Position numbers and translations under genes: made by a program
Shown here: positions 19,401 to 28,545 of the stretch, piece after piece
How the letters are laid out: the number at the start of each line of letters is the position of its first letter
Numbering within the stretch: position 1 is the first letter of the stretch
Source: Bradyrhizobium sp.
Lineage (GTDB): Bacteria > Pseudomonadota > Alphaproteobacteria > Rhizobiales > Xanthobacteraceae
Direction of reading: 5' to 3'
DNA: 64,000 nt
Assembly: GCF_016219575.1 (NCBI RefSeq)
Contig: NZ_JACRMG010000013.1
Span: forward strand, 124,001 to 188,000
The notes under the pieces: generated by a model
Seen by the model: the letters and a program-made list of their open reading frames with translations, nothing else
Told to the model about the DNA's origin: nothing
The model's database searches: none

Positions 19401-20440
19401 GCCACGCCTCCGCCGAGTGCACGGCGCTCGCGCCGGATCAGATAGAGGAAGAACGGCACGCCGATAATCGAGGTCAAGACGCCGACCTTGATGTCGGAGG
19501 TCGAGGGAATGATGCGTACGGCAATGTCGGCGGCGAGCAGCAGCGCGGCTCCCGCCAGCGCGCTCGGCAGCAACAGCCGCGCCGGATCGTGGCCGATCAA
19601 CGGGCGCATCAGATGCGGGGCAACGAGGCCGATGAAGCCGATGGTGCCGGTCACCGCGACGGCGCCGCCGACTCCGAGCGCGACGCCCAAAATCACCACC
19701 AGCCGCAGCCGCGCGACGTCGACGCCGAGGCTTTGCGCGGTCTCTTCCCCCAGGCTCAGCGCCCGAAAGGCGCTGCGTTGGCTGAACAGGATGACACCGC
19801 CGAGCACGATGAAAGGCAACGCCAGCGCGACGTGCTGGAAGCTGCGGTCCTCGAGCGAGCCGAGCAGCCAGAAGGCGATCTCCAGCACGACGAACGGATT
19901 TGGCGAGAGGTTCATCACCAGCGCGGTGGCCGCGCCAGCAAGAGCCGAGATCGCAAGGCCGGCGAGGATGAGGATCAGCAGGCCCGCATTGCGGCCGGCA
20001 ATGGTGAGCAGCGCGAACACCGAGGCGAAGGCCGCAGTGATCGCCGCGATCGGCAGCGCCCAGGAGCGCACGTCGGCGAGCCCCAGCGCGATCACCGCTA
20101 CCGCGCCGAAGGCCGCCGATTGCGGCGCGCCGAACAGCGAGGGCGAGGCGAGCGGATTGCGCAGCAGGCCCTGCAGCGCAGCGCCGGACAGGCCGAGGAT
20201 CGCGCCGATGCAAAGGCCGAGAATCATTCGCGGCAGGCGGATTTCGCGCACGATCACCTGCGCCACGTCGCTGCCGCCGCCGAACAGCGCCTGCGCCACC
20301 GTGATCGGCGACAGCCGCACCGCGCCTGTCCCGAGCGAGATCAGCGCCAGCAGCACGACGAGTGCGGACATCGCCAGCGTCACGCCGATGCGGCGGCGCG
20401 CGGCGGTCTCGGTTGCGATCGCAAGACTCTCAACGCTCAT
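19397..20440 (-). CDS. btuC: FecCD-family ABC permease (BtuC-like)
   Basis: A 347-residue permease with about ten membrane helices and the FecCD/BtuC markers [20 protein letters not shown] and [18 protein letters not shown]. It is the first gene of the minus-strand operon btuC-btuD-btuF-like. Its start lies 140 bases from the left edge of the B12 riboswitch, which points the other way, so this operon is not itself covered by that riboswitch. Confidence 0.88.
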   Translation of the reverse strand: MSVESLAIATETAARRRIGVTLAMSALVVLLALISLGTGAVRLSPITVAQALFGGGSDVAQVIVREIRLPRMILGLCIGAILGLSGAALQGLLRNPLASPSLFGAPQSAAFGAVAVIALGLADVRSWALPIAAITAAFASVFALLTIAGRNAGLLILILAGLAISALAGAATALVMNLSPNPFVVLEIAFWLLGSLEDRSFQHVALALPFIVLGGVILFSQRSAFRALSLGEETAQSLGVDVARLRLVVILGVALGVGGAVAVTGTIGFIGLVAPHLMRPLIGHDPARLLLPSALAGAALLLAADIAVRIIPSTSDIKVGVLTSIIGVPFFLYLIRRERRALGGGVA

Positions 20441-20582
20441 CCATCGACCTGTGGCAAGAATGACGCATCCGGGAAAAAGCTATTCGCAATGATTGGTCCC
20501 GGGCACAAGTCGCCGCGAACAAAAAGCGTACCGGGTCCCGGCGCCAATTGACTCCCCTTCCGGCGCAATCCTAGATGAATGT

Positions 20583-20754
20583 GACGGTTCCCCGTTTGGG
20601 GATCAAAAGGGAATGCGGTGCGGGGAGGAATCCCCAACGCCGTGGCTGCCCCCGCAACTGTAAGCGGTGAATCCTTCGTCATATGCCACTGGGAAATCTC
20701 GGTCCTGGGAAGGCGATGAAGGGTAACGACCCGCGAGCCAGGAGACCTGCCGTC
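20583..20754 (+). promoter_or_regulatory. Cobalamin (B12) riboswitch
   Basis: A full cobalamin aptamer. Conserved pieces appear in order: GGGAATGCGGTGCGGGG with AATCCCC, the core GCTGCCCCCGCAACTGTAA at 20644-20662, and the B12 box GAGCCAGGAGACCTGCC ending near 20751. The closing helix pairs GACGG (20583-20587) with CCGTC (20750-20754). It lies about 130 bases ahead of the TonB-dependent receptor start on the same strand, so adenosylcobalamin is expected to repress that gene. Confidence 0.95.
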
Positions 20755-20880
20755 AGCCGTGGTCACACGCGAAGATGTCGGTCGGGGAGTACAGACATTA
20801 GCTTCGCCAAAGCTTGTTAGAGCGATGGTGGGCCCTGGTTCGCTGTGACGTGCCACTGACGTCATACCGAGGTCCGAACC

Positions 20881-23157
20881 ATGTCTTCCGCCATCACAGC
20901 CGCAAAGCGGCATCGCGCGGTCTTTCTTGCCACCATTTTTCTCACCCTCAACGCGCCGCTCGCGAACGCGCAGAATGTTGCCTCCACCGAACTGCCGCCG
21001 GTCGCGGTCAGCCCGCCGACCGATCAGAACAAGACCCGCGCTCGTCCCCTGACCGACGAGAGCGGCGGCACGCCGCGCCCGGTCCGCACCACCGCGCCTT
21101 CGCGCGGCACCGGAACGGGAGCGTCCGACGGCACCAGCGCGGGTACCGGCAGCGGCGGCACCGGCGTCCGCCAGTTCAACGGCATCGTCGGCACCTCTTC
21201 CACCGTGATCACGGCGGAGGACATCGCGCATTCGCCGTCGAACAATTTGCCCGACATCCTTGCGCAGGTGCCCGGCGTGCAGCTCACCTCGCTGTATGGC
21301 AGCGCCGTCAATGGCGTGAAAACCGCCGTCGATCTGCGCGGCTTCGGCGCCTTCGCCACCTCCAACACGCTGATCCTGCTCAACGGCCGCCGGCTCAACG
21401 ACGTCGACATGGCGCAGGTCGACCTGTCGACCATTCCGCTCAACTCGATCGAGCGCATCGAGATCACCCGCGGCAACTCCGGCGCGGTACTCTATGGCGA
21501 CAACGCGGTCGGCGGCGTGATCAACATCGTCACCAAGAGCGGCGTCGGCGGTCCACCCGTGGCGATCCGCGGCGAGGCCGGGGCCGGCTCGTTCAACACG
21601 CGCCTGGCCAACGTCTCGGCCTCGACCAATCACGGGCCGTGGTCGACGTCGTTCTACGGCAATGCCATCAAGTCGAACGGCTATCGCGACAACAACGCCC
21701 TGGACCAGAAGAACGGCGTCGGCAACATCAACTACACGACGCCCGACTTCAAGGCCTTCCTCACGGTGACCGGCGACGACCAGAAGCTCGGCTTCCCCGG
21801 TGGACGCCTGGTCGATCCCTCGATCGGCCTCAACGAGCTCGTCACCAACCGCAGGGGCGCCGCGACGCCGTTCGATTACGGCAACCAGCAGGGCAAGAGC
21901 GCTACAGCAGGCTTTACCAAGACGATCATCGAAGGCGTCGACCTGATCGTCGACGGCGGGGTGAGAAACAAGAAGGGTCAAGCCGGATTTTTCGGCTCGG
22001 GAGCATTTGCATCGCCGCTGCCCAGCTTTTCCTCGACCTATGTCGACGCCGACCTGACGACATGGTCGATCACCCCGCGCCTCAGCGTCAGGAACATGTT
22101 GTTCGGGATGCCGTCGCAGATCCTGACCGGCATCGACTATTACGATGCGAGCTTCAGCCAGAGCCGCGGGGCGTTCAAAGGGCTTCCCGCGGACCACATC
22201 TACGATCTGTCGCAACAGACGCTGGCCGGCTACTGGCAGCAGACCATCGGCCTGTTGCCGACCACCGACTTCTCCTATGGCGCCAGGATTCAGAACACCC
22301 ACCTGAACGCGCGGGACCGCTACGACCCCACGGCGCCCGGCTGCGCCATGTTCTTCAATTGCGGCGCTCAAGCCTTCCCGCTGGACAGCAACGAAGTACA
22401 ATACGCGCTGCATGTCGGCGTCGAGCATCGCTTCAACAACGTGTTCTCGATGTTCGGTCGCGCCGCGCGCGCCTTCCGCACGCCCAACGTCGAGGAGCGC
22501 GTCGCTTCCGGCCCGGCCTTCGATGCCTTCTTCAATCCCATCCCCGGTGACTTCAGGCTGAAGACCCAGACCTCGCACGACATCGAGGGCGGCTTCCGCA
22601 TCAAGTCAGGCGGATTCCAGATGCAGACCAGCGTCTACAACATGGATCTGGAGAACGAGATCCATTTCATCCCGGCGCTGTTCTACAACGTCAACCTCGA
22701 TCCGACCCGCCGCACCGGAATGGAGACCGCCGCGTCGTACCGGTTGAGCGACAGCCTGCTGGTGCGCGGTGGCTTTGCTTTCACCCGCGCCGTGTTCCGC
22801 GAGGGACAATTCGCCGGCCATGACGTGCCGCTGGTGTCGCCCTACACCGCCAGCGCCGGCGTCACCTGGAACATCTGGCAAAACTACCTCGTGCTGGATG
22901 CGACAGTGCGCGGCTGGGGTGCGCGCAACATGGACAACGACCAGAACAATACCCAGCGCAAGATCGGGGCGGATGCGACGGTCGATCTGAAGCTCTCCGG
23001 CGCGGTCGATCATTTCTTCTGGTCGTTCGCGGTCAACAACGCGCTCGACGCGCTCTATTACGACTATGCGATCGCGAGTTCGTTCACGCCGGGCCGCTTC
23101 TCGGCCTATCCGCTGCCTGGCCGCAGCTATCTCCTGAAGGCCGGCGTGACGTTCTGA
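20881..23157 (+). CDS. btuB: TonB-dependent cobalamin receptor (BtuB-like)
   Basis: A 758-residue outer-membrane receptor: signal peptide (residues 1-30, ending PLANA), possible TonB-box-like stretch TELPPVAVSPP, a Gly/Ser/Thr-rich linker (about 60-95), a plug domain with DILAQVPGVQLTSLYG and IERIEITRGNSGAVLYGDNA, then a 22-strand barrel ending in Phe (LLKAGVTF). The B12 riboswitch just upstream is strong evidence for cobalamin or a corrinoid as ligand. Divergent from the btuCDF-like operon. The long Gly-rich linker before the plug is somewhat unusual. Confidence 0.92.
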   Translation: MSSAITAAKRHRAVFLATIFLTLNAPLANAQNVASTELPPVAVSPPTDQNKTRARPLTDESGGTPRPVRTTAPSRGTGTGASDGTSAGTGSGGTGVRQFNGIVGTSSTVITAEDIAHSPSNNLPDILAQVPGVQLTSLYGSAVNGVKTAVDLRGFGAFATSNTLILLNGRRLNDVDMAQVDLSTIPLNSIERIEITRGNSGAVLYGDNAVGGVINIVTKSGVGGPPVAIRGEAGAGSFNTRLANVSASTNHGPWSTSFYGNAIKSNGYRDNNALDQKNGVGNINYTTPDFKAFLTVTGDDQKLGFPGGRLVDPSIGLNELVTNRRGAATPFDYGNQQGKSATAGFTKTIIEGVDLIVDGGVRNKKGQAGFFGSGAFASPLPSFSSTYVDADLTTWSITPRLSVRNMLFGMPSQILTGIDYYDASFSQSRGAFKGLPADHIYDLSQQTLAGYWQQTIGLLPTTDFSYGARIQNTHLNARDRYDPTAPGCAMFFNCGAQAFPLDSNEVQYALHVGVEHRFNNVFSMFGRAARAFRTPNVEERVASGPAFDAFFNPIPGDFRLKTQTSHDIEGGFRIKSGGFQMQTSVYNMDLENEIHFIPALFYNVNLDPTRRTGMETAASYRLSDSLLVRGGFAFTRAVFREGQFAGHDVPLVSPYTASAGVTWNIWQNYLVLDATVRGWGARNMDNDQNNTQRKIGADATVDLKLSGAVDHFFWSFAVNNALDALYYDYAIASSFTPGRFSAYPLPGRSYLLKAGVTF

Positions 23158-23158
23158 C

Positions 23159-23184
23159 GGCGCAAGCCGGTTCGGCCTTGCGCC
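23159..23184 (+). terminator. Hairpin directly after btuB
   Basis: GGCGCAAGCC and GGCCTTGCGCC form a stem with one bulge right behind the btuB stop codon. There is no T-run, so termination may be Rho-assisted or partial, allowing read-through into the next gene. Confidence 0.4.
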
Positions 23185-23241
23185 GGGCCGACTTGTCCCC
23201 TTCCCGCGAGACGGTATGCTTCCCGGCCAAATGCCGGGAGA

Positions 23242-24291
23242 ATGCGGTTTCATGTCTTCTTCAATTCGCGCAGACCTGCGGCCATGACGCTCGCCGCCGG
23301 AGCACTCGCTCTGTTGCGGCGGGGGATCGCCGATCCCGATACGCAATGGAGCCTCGGGACGTTCGGCGCGATCGCGGAATTCTCCCGCGACGAGGATGAG
23401 CCCGCGCAGGTGACCATGGCAACCGATATGCTCTCCGCGATCACGGAACGCGGTGGCATCGCGCTGCGGCTTGATCCCCGCATCCGGCCGTTTGCTTCCG
23501 AGAGCCTCGCCCGGGTCGACTGGAACCAGCGCGTCGCGCTGTGCCTACCTGAACACGCCTGCGCCATGAACCGGCGCGGCGTGTTCACCGAACTCGGCGC
23601 CGACGGCCACGCGCTGCGCGGCGAAGATCGCGATTCGATCCTGTTCGACCTCGGCCTCGGCGCCTTGCAGGCGGATTTTTGCGTGCGCATCGACGATGCC
23701 GGGGCCGCGGCCAGCCTGCGCCAGCATGTGGGCCGGCCGATCTTCGAGCCCGGCAATCCCGCGATGGGGATCATCCTGGACGCCAACCCGCACCGCGTCT
23801 TCGTCAGCAGGCTCGGCCGCGTCGAGGTGTTTCAGCCGATCCCGCCGGCGACGGGCAAAAGCCCTGACGGCCCGCACACCCATGTGCTGCCAAAACTGCT
23901 GAAGAGCGGCCGCTCCCATCCGGCGACCGAGCCGGTTCCCGAGGGCTGGATTCCCTGCGCCCATCTCTATCCGCCACATCCGGCGCGCAACGGGCTGGGC
24001 CAGCCTCGTCCGTTCGAAGCCGGCCATCTCGATTTTTTCCAGGCGACCATGGCCGCCTTCGGCGATCCCGCGACGCTGGCGATCAAGCAGCGCGTGCGCG
24101 ACGCCGTCCGTGCCGGAAGTCCGCCTGCCGAGCTGCCCCATGACCGCCACGGCCGCGCCAGTGCCCGCATCGCGCTGCGGCAGATGAAGGCGGCGGGCGA
24201 TGCGTCGCCTGCATTGCCGGCATGGCTGGCGAGCCTCGATCAGGGTAGTCTCGACCAACCTGATGACGAGGCCGCCCTGCATGGCGGCTAG
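23242..24291 (+). CDS. Protein of unknown function downstream of btuB
   Basis: A 349-residue soluble protein with no signal peptide and no motif I recognise. It has a Pro/His-rich central part (GKSPDGPHTHVLPKLLK, then CAHLYPPHPARNGLGQPRPF) and a Cys in CLPEHACAMNRRG that might bind metal or cofactor. The start is uncertain: 23242 has GGGAG too close, while ATG 23284 (MTLAAGALAL) also fits. Its place 84 bases behind btuB with only a weak hairpin between suggests co-expression with cobalamin uptake and perhaps a corrinoid-related role; this is inference from context only. Confidence 0.65.
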   Translation: MRFHVFFNSRRPAAMTLAAGALALLRRGIADPDTQWSLGTFGAIAEFSRDEDEPAQVTMATDMLSAITERGGIALRLDPRIRPFASESLARVDWNQRVALCLPEHACAMNRRGVFTELGADGHALRGEDRDSILFDLGLGALQADFCVRIDDAGAAASLRQHVGRPIFEPGNPAMGIILDANPHRVFVSRLGRVEVFQPIPPATGKSPDGPHTHVLPKLLKSGRSHPATEPVPEGWIPCAHLYPPHPARNGLGQPRPFEAGHLDFFQATMAAFGDPATLAIKQRVRDAVRAGSPPAELPHDRHGRASARIALRQMKAAGDASPALPAWLASLDQGSLDQPDDEAALHGG

Positions 24292-24311
24292 GGATTGCGG
24301 AGCGCACGGGC

Positions 24312-24467
24312 ATGGCGGGAAGAAACAAGCAGGACAAACCTCCGCAGGAGGGCGGCAAGCCGAAGAAGCCGCCGCCGTCGCAAACCGATGACGACGATTA
24401 CGAGGATGGCGACATCGCCACGCCGAAGAAGGACCGCTACGGCAACGACGACGAGCCGCTGGAGTGA
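24312..24467 (+). CDS. Small acidic/basic hypothetical protein, 51 residues
   Basis: A 51-codon frame (MAGRNKQDKPPQEGGKPKKP at the start, ending DDEPLE) of low complexity: a Lys/Pro-rich half followed by an Asp/Glu-rich half. It begins 20 bases after the previous stop. No helix or motif is evident and it is likely disordered. Short length and composition make it uncertain, but the absence of stops together with clean start and end in a compact genome favour a real gene. Confidence 0.45.
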   Translation: MAGRNKQDKPPQEGGKPKKPPPSQTDDDDYEDGDIATPKKDRYGNDDEPLE

Positions 24468-24475
24468 GGATCTTT

Positions 24476-24534
24476 GTCGCCCCGGCGAAAGCCGCGGCCA
24501 TACCCGCAGGGGCAAGTTGCTTGTGCGGGACGAC
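24476..24534. repeat. Degenerate palindromic repeat
   Basis: Starts GTCGCCCCGGCGAAAGCCG and ends GTGCGGGACGAC; resembles the left unit of 45722-45747 and the ends of 58441-58571 but with a decayed centre. Confidence 0.5.
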
Positions 24535-24666
24535 AGTTGAGTTTGTGGACTCAGTTCGCAAACAGCCGGCCCATCGCCCGTCGTGCCGGATTTGCAACTC
24601 TTCCCGCCTGACATAGACTGCCCCGCCCGCCGGCCCGGCGGAGCGCTTGTCCGGGGGTAGAGGGAC

Positions 24667-24876
24667 ATGAGAAAGGTCAACTGGGCGCAGGTGGGCAAGA
24701 TCACCGAACCCGGCCGCTACATGTTCAGATTCGGCTACGTGATCGTCACGGCGGAAGACCTGTCGATCTGGCAGAAATATCCGGAAGCGGCGTTCACGCT
24801 GATCCCGATGTTCTCGTCGGGCCCGCAGGAGGAATACAAGCTCGGCGCGTTCGACTTGTCGGGGGGCGGCGCTTGA
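24667..24876 (+). CDS. Small hypothetical protein, 69 residues
   Basis: A 69-residue soluble protein (MRKVNWAQVGKITEPGRYMF at the start) rich in aromatic residues and predicted beta strands, ending in LSGGGA. The family is not recognised. A possible promoter precedes it: TTGCAA at 24592-24597 and TAGACT at 24614-24619 with a 16-base spacer. Its stop codon abuts the palindromic repeat at 24878. Codon usage is like its neighbours, which supports a real gene. Confidence 0.6.
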   Translation: MRKVNWAQVGKITEPGRYMFRFGYVIVTAEDLSIWQKYPEAAFTLIPMFSSGPQEEYKLGAFDLSGGGA

Positions 24877-24877
24877 T

Positions 24878-24988
24878 CCTCATGGTGAGGAGCCTGCGAA
24901 GCAGGCGTCTCGAACCATGAAGGCCGGATCCCGCCCGCCCGCGGCCATCCTTCGAGACGCGCGCCAAGGCGCGCTCCTCAGGATGAGG
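24878..24988. repeat. Composite palindromic repeat entering the ATP-grasp gene
   Basis: Left unit CCTCATGGTGAGGAGCCTGC with TCTCGAACCATGAAGG, right unit CATCCTTCGAGACGCG ending CTCCTCAGGATGAGG. Same family as 7120-7221 and 30303-30412. The last 11 bases lie inside the minus-strand ATP-grasp gene and include its stop codon. Confidence 0.8.
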
Positions 24989-26243
24989 ACGGTGAATGTG
25001 GTGACGGATTCATCTTCTCAATCTCCCTGATACTCCTGACGTCGAGCAGATGCTCGCCAAAGCCGCCGCGGGCGAGCCTGGCGGCGGACGACGGCGAGGC
25101 CAGCAGCAATGCGAGCGTCGTCAGGAGCGGCACGGCTGCGAGCCTGTCATGCGCCAGCGGCGTCAGCTCCTCGGTGCTGGCGGCATAGGGGCCGCTGTGG
25201 TCGAGGATACGGCCGAACTCGCGCGCGATCGCAACGCGCGAGCCGCCGCGCGCGGCCAGCCCGAGCAGCGCCTGCATGGCAAGATGCGTCAGCACGCCGT
25301 CACGGCTTTCCGGCAGGGGCGCGGGGGTTTCGCCCAAGGAGACGCGCACGAGCTGGCCGACCAGATCGGTGCCGGAGGCCCATGCATTTGATGGCTCGAC
25401 CAGCCGCGGATTGCAGTCGATCAGCAGCGGCGCGCCGCCGTTATCCGGCACGATGTAGTCGACGGAGAGACCGCCATGCCAGTCGAGCTCCGCGCCGAAC
25501 TTTTCCAGATAGCTGCGAACGACCGGCCGGTGCACCCCCTGCTTGATCGCCTCGCCGCCGCCGATGCCGGGCGCGACCTGCCGGAAGGCATGGAAGCCAA
25601 CGAGCCGGCCGCTGGAGAACACCGACTGCGCCTTCTCCGTGGTACCGGCGACCAAGTCCTGCACCAGCACTTCGTCAAGGTTGCCGCTTGCGTCGATCGC
25701 ATGCAACGCGCTCGCGAGCTCGCTCTCATTGTGCACGAAATGGATGCCGCGGCTGGCAGTGCCGACAGAGGCCTTCACCACGGCGGGAAAATGCGTCGCG
25801 CCGCGCGGCTCGGACTGCGATTTCAGGATTCGCGTCGGCGGTTGCGGCAAGTCGAGGCGATCAAGCAAACGGCTGAAGCCGGCCTTGCTGTGTGCCGTGC
25901 GGTAGCTTTCGAACGACGGCAGCGCAACCGCGATGCGGCCTTCGAGGCGCCCGCGCACCTTCGCAAACAACAGCCCCTGCTCATGCGTTGGCAGCAGCAC
26001 GTCGAAGCTTCCGCTATCGATCAGGCCTTCGACAAAGGCGAGAAAGCCGGCCGGGTCGGTGCGCAGACCGGGGCAGCGGTGGAACCTGCGCACGAAGCGC
26101 GAATAGCGCGAAAGGCACCACGGCGAGGGATCGCAGATCTCGACGTGATGGCCGGCCAGCCCAAGGATGGTGATGGCTTCGCGCGCCGAGGTGGAGGAGC
26201 CCTCGGGGATCAGGATGCGGAGCGGTTTTGCGGGGTCGGTCAT
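24978..26243 (-). CDS. ATP-grasp ligase-like protein
   Basis: A 421-residue ATP-grasp protein: an N-terminal pre-ATP Rossmann-like part (LRILIPEGSSTSAREAITIL), a central ATP-grasp fold with FPAVVKASVGTASRGIHFV and VLVQDLVAGTTEK, and the Mg-binding signature LLIDCNPRLVEPSNAW. Such enzymes couple ATP hydrolysis to carboxylate-amine or carboxylate-thiol ligation, as in carbamoyl-phosphate synthase or dipeptide ligases; substrates are unknown. The C-terminal SPSSS tail ends at a stop provided by repeat 24878-24988. Divergent from an MFS carrier (190-base gap). Confidence 0.8.
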   Translation of the reverse strand: MTDPAKPLRILIPEGSSTSAREAITILGLAGHHVEICDPSPWCLSRYSRFVRRFHRCPGLRTDPAGFLAFVEGLIDSGSFDVLLPTHEQGLLFAKVRGRLEGRIAVALPSFESYRTAHSKAGFSRLLDRLDLPQPPTRILKSQSEPRGATHFPAVVKASVGTASRGIHFVHNESELASALHAIDASGNLDEVLVQDLVAGTTEKAQSVFSSGRLVGFHAFRQVAPGIGGGEAIKQGVHRPVVRSYLEKFGAELDWHGGLSVDYIVPDNGGAPLLIDCNPRLVEPSNAWASGTDLVGQLVRVSLGETPAPLPESRDGVLTHLAMQALLGLAARGGSRVAIAREFGRILDHSGPYAASTEELTPLAHDRLAAVPLLTTLALLLASPSSAARLARGGFGEHLLDVRSIREIEKMNPSPHSPSSS

Positions 26244-26432
26244 GATCGCGAAATTTGCCGCTTCGGACGCCTGATGTCTTCCGGTTTGATGCCGCATCCG
26301 GCCCTCCGGACGGCCGAAATGGAAGCAGCCATGCAGCGGCGTTCATGGACAGATAACCCCCTTGGCCGATAGTTTGGGCTTCGTTTCCGAAGACCCCTGC
26401 CGGGCGGTTTCAAGCAAGGTTTTCAACGAGAT

Positions 26433-27656
26433 ATGGCCGACGTTCTGGCTGCACCGCAACAAGCGAAAGCCGACAGCGCGCTACGCACGCTGACGGCGAT
26501 TTCGGCCGCGCACTGGCTCAGCCATTTTCACCTGTTCGTGCTGCCGATGCTGTTTCCGTTTTTGAAGCAGCAGCTCGGCGTCGGCTATATCGAGCTCGGC
26601 TTTGCGCTGACTGTGTTCGGCGTGGTGTCGGGCCTGACGCAGGCGCCGATCGGCTATCTCGCCGATCATTACGGCGCGCGAAAAGTGCTGCTGACCGGGC
26701 TGTGCCTCGGCGGGCTGGCGCTGATCCTGCTGGGCCTGCAGTTGTCCTACACCTCGCTGATCGTCTGCGCCGCGCTACTCGGACTCGCCAACAGCGTCTA
26801 TCACCCCTGCGACTACGCCATCCTCGCCGCCCACATGGACGAGGCGCGGATGGGCCGCGCCTTCTCGGTGCACACCTTTGCCGGCTTCCTCGGCGGAGCG
26901 GTGGCGCCCGCGATCATGGCCGCGCTGGTGGCGACCGTCGGCGGTTTCGGCGCGCTGATCGCGGCGGGCGCGGTCGGGCCCGCGGTGGCGCTGCTGATTG
27001 CCGCCATGGGCCTGCCCGACGCACGCGCGGCCGCGCGCAAACACGGCGAGGACGCGCCGAAGCCGAACATCCTGACACCCGCGATCGTCGTGCTGACGAT
27101 CTTCTTCATGCTGCTCGGGCTGTCCAACGCCGGCATCAGCAATTTCGGCGTGGTGGCGCTGATGAGCGGCTACAGTGTCGCTTTCGGAACGGCGAACCTG
27201 GCGCTGACATGTTTTCTCGGAGCCAGCGCCGTCGGCGTGCTCGCCGGCGGATTTCTCGCCGACCGAACCGAGCGGCACGGGCAGGTCGCCGCGGCGTGCT
27301 TTGCCGTCAATGCGGCGATCATGCTGGTCATTGCGATCGTCACCCTGCCCTCGCCGCTGCTGATCGCGCTGATGACGGTTGCAGGCTTCCTCGGCGGCGT
27401 GATCGCGCCGTCGCGCGACATGCTGGTGCGCAATGCCGCGCCCGCCGGCGCCGCGGGACGGGCCTTCGGCATCGTCTCCACCGGCTTCAACTTCTCCGGC
27501 ATCCTGGCGCCGTTGCTCTATGGCTTCATCATGGACCAGCAGATGCCGCACTGGGTGTTCGGCGCGTCGGTGGTCTTCATGCTGATGACCGTATTGCTGG
27601 CGCTGGTGACCGACCGCAAGGCGCGCGGGCCGGCGGAACCGGCGGCGGTGCATTAG
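26433..27656 (+). CDS. MFS transporter (fosmidomycin-resistance-like)
   Basis: A 407-residue major facilitator. The run SAAHWLSHFHLFVLPMLFPF in helix 1 and GLANSVYHPCDYAILAAH in helix 4 resemble the Fsr/fosmidomycin-resistance branch, and PIGYLADHYGARKVLLTG is the classic loop 2-3 motif. It is divergently transcribed from the ATP-grasp gene and may export that enzyme's product; this is a context inference. Substrate unknown. Confidence 0.85.
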   Translation: MADVLAAPQQAKADSALRTLTAISAAHWLSHFHLFVLPMLFPFLKQQLGVGYIELGFALTVFGVVSGLTQAPIGYLADHYGARKVLLTGLCLGGLALILLGLQLSYTSLIVCAALLGLANSVYHPCDYAILAAHMDEARMGRAFSVHTFAGFLGGAVAPAIMAALVATVGGFGALIAAGAVGPAVALLIAAMGLPDARAAARKHGEDAPKPNILTPAIVVLTIFFMLLGLSNAGISNFGVVALMSGYSVAFGTANLALTCFLGASAVGVLAGGFLADRTERHGQVAAACFAVNAAIMLVIAIVTLPSPLLIALMTVAGFLGGVIAPSRDMLVRNAAPAGAAGRAFGIVSTGFNFSGILAPLLYGFIMDQQMPHWVFGASVVFMLMTVLLALVTDRKARGPAEPAAVH

Positions 27657-27678
27657 CTCTTGCCGGACTTCTCCCCAC

Positions 27679-28323
27679 TCAGCGCGGCAAGATCGAGACC
27701 GGCGCAGCAGGTGCCGGCGGGCGCGGCGCTGGCGCGCCGGCCTGCGGCTGCGGCTTTGGCGGCGCGGGTTTCGGCTGCGGGATCGCGGCCACGGGCTGGG
27801 CGGGAGCGGCAGGCGGCGGCGAGACTTTCTGCCTGATGTCTTCATCGACGGCCTGCAGCGCCGCGATATTCCTGGCCATCTGGTCCTGCTTGAACGCGAG
27901 CTGTTCGACGCTGCGCCGCATGAACTCCAGATTGGCAACCAGGGGCTCCAGCTGCAGGGTCGGGTGCGCCGCGGCGGCGACGGCCGCTGGCGGCTTCGTC
28001 GCCGGGAGCCAAGGCAACACCCAGGCGAATTCGGGCGCGCACGCGGCGAACATCTGCTTTGCCATATCGCCATAGGCCTGCCAGCCGAGCGTGGCACCGA
28101 CGCCGATGGCAACAACAATCACGAAACGGGTCACGGCGCGGAACATGCGCCGGCCGATCGACGGCCGGCGTGGCGGGGGAAAGGAATCGCTCGATGCGTC
28201 CGTGGGCCGTCTGCCGAACCGCGGCTCGGAACGGTCCTCCTCCGGATCGCGCGCAAACCCTCGGGGTGAATTTTCCTGAGCCGCCTCGTTCTCTGCAAGC
28301 GACGGGCTTTGTGTGTAGAGCAT
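27679..28323 (-). CDS. Membrane-anchored Pro/Ala-rich hypothetical protein
   Basis: A 214-residue protein: a charged, probably disordered N-terminal cytoplasmic part (residues 1-55), one membrane helix (about 62-82, VTRFVIVVAIGVGATLGW), a short helical or coiled-coil stretch (about 125-160, LEPLVANLEFMRRSVEQLAF) and a Pro/Ala-rich C-terminal tail. GAGAGG ahead of ATG 28323 supports the start. Convergent with the MFS gene, 22-base gap. The layout recalls envelope-spanning or scaffolding proteins; function unknown. Confidence 0.65.
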   Translation of the reverse strand: MLYTQSPSLAENEAAQENSPRGFARDPEEDRSEPRFGRRPTDASSDSFPPPRRPSIGRRMFRAVTRFVIVVAIGVGATLGWQAYGDMAKQMFAACAPEFAWVLPWLPATKPPAAVAAAAHPTLQLEPLVANLEFMRRSVEQLAFKQDQMARNIAALQAVDEDIRQKVSPPPAAPAQPVAAIPQPKPAPPKPQPQAGAPAPRPPAPAAPVSILPR

Positions 28324-28545
28324 TGCGACCTCTCGACGTTTCTCCCCATCATGGCCGGTCAGCTGATCCGGCTTTTGACCGGAGGGAGGCAGCCGCGCAG
28401 CAGCCTTGCGGCGATTCCGGGGTGCGCGATTCCGGCAGGCTCTTGAGGCGGAACGCATTCCAGAACCTCATTCCCGGATGTTGACTGCCCGCGGGCTTGC
28501 CCCATGATGCCGCAACAAAATTTCAAACCAGGGATGGAAAGCGCC

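Noticed and set aside
20441..20582. A second B12 aptamer on the minus strand ahead of btuC
   Set aside because: No B12 box or GCTGCCCCCGCAACTG core on that strand.
20437..22578. A 713-codon antisense open frame over btuB and the riboswitch
   Set aside because: It would run through the B12 aptamer and the receptor gene in antisense and has no recognisable motif.
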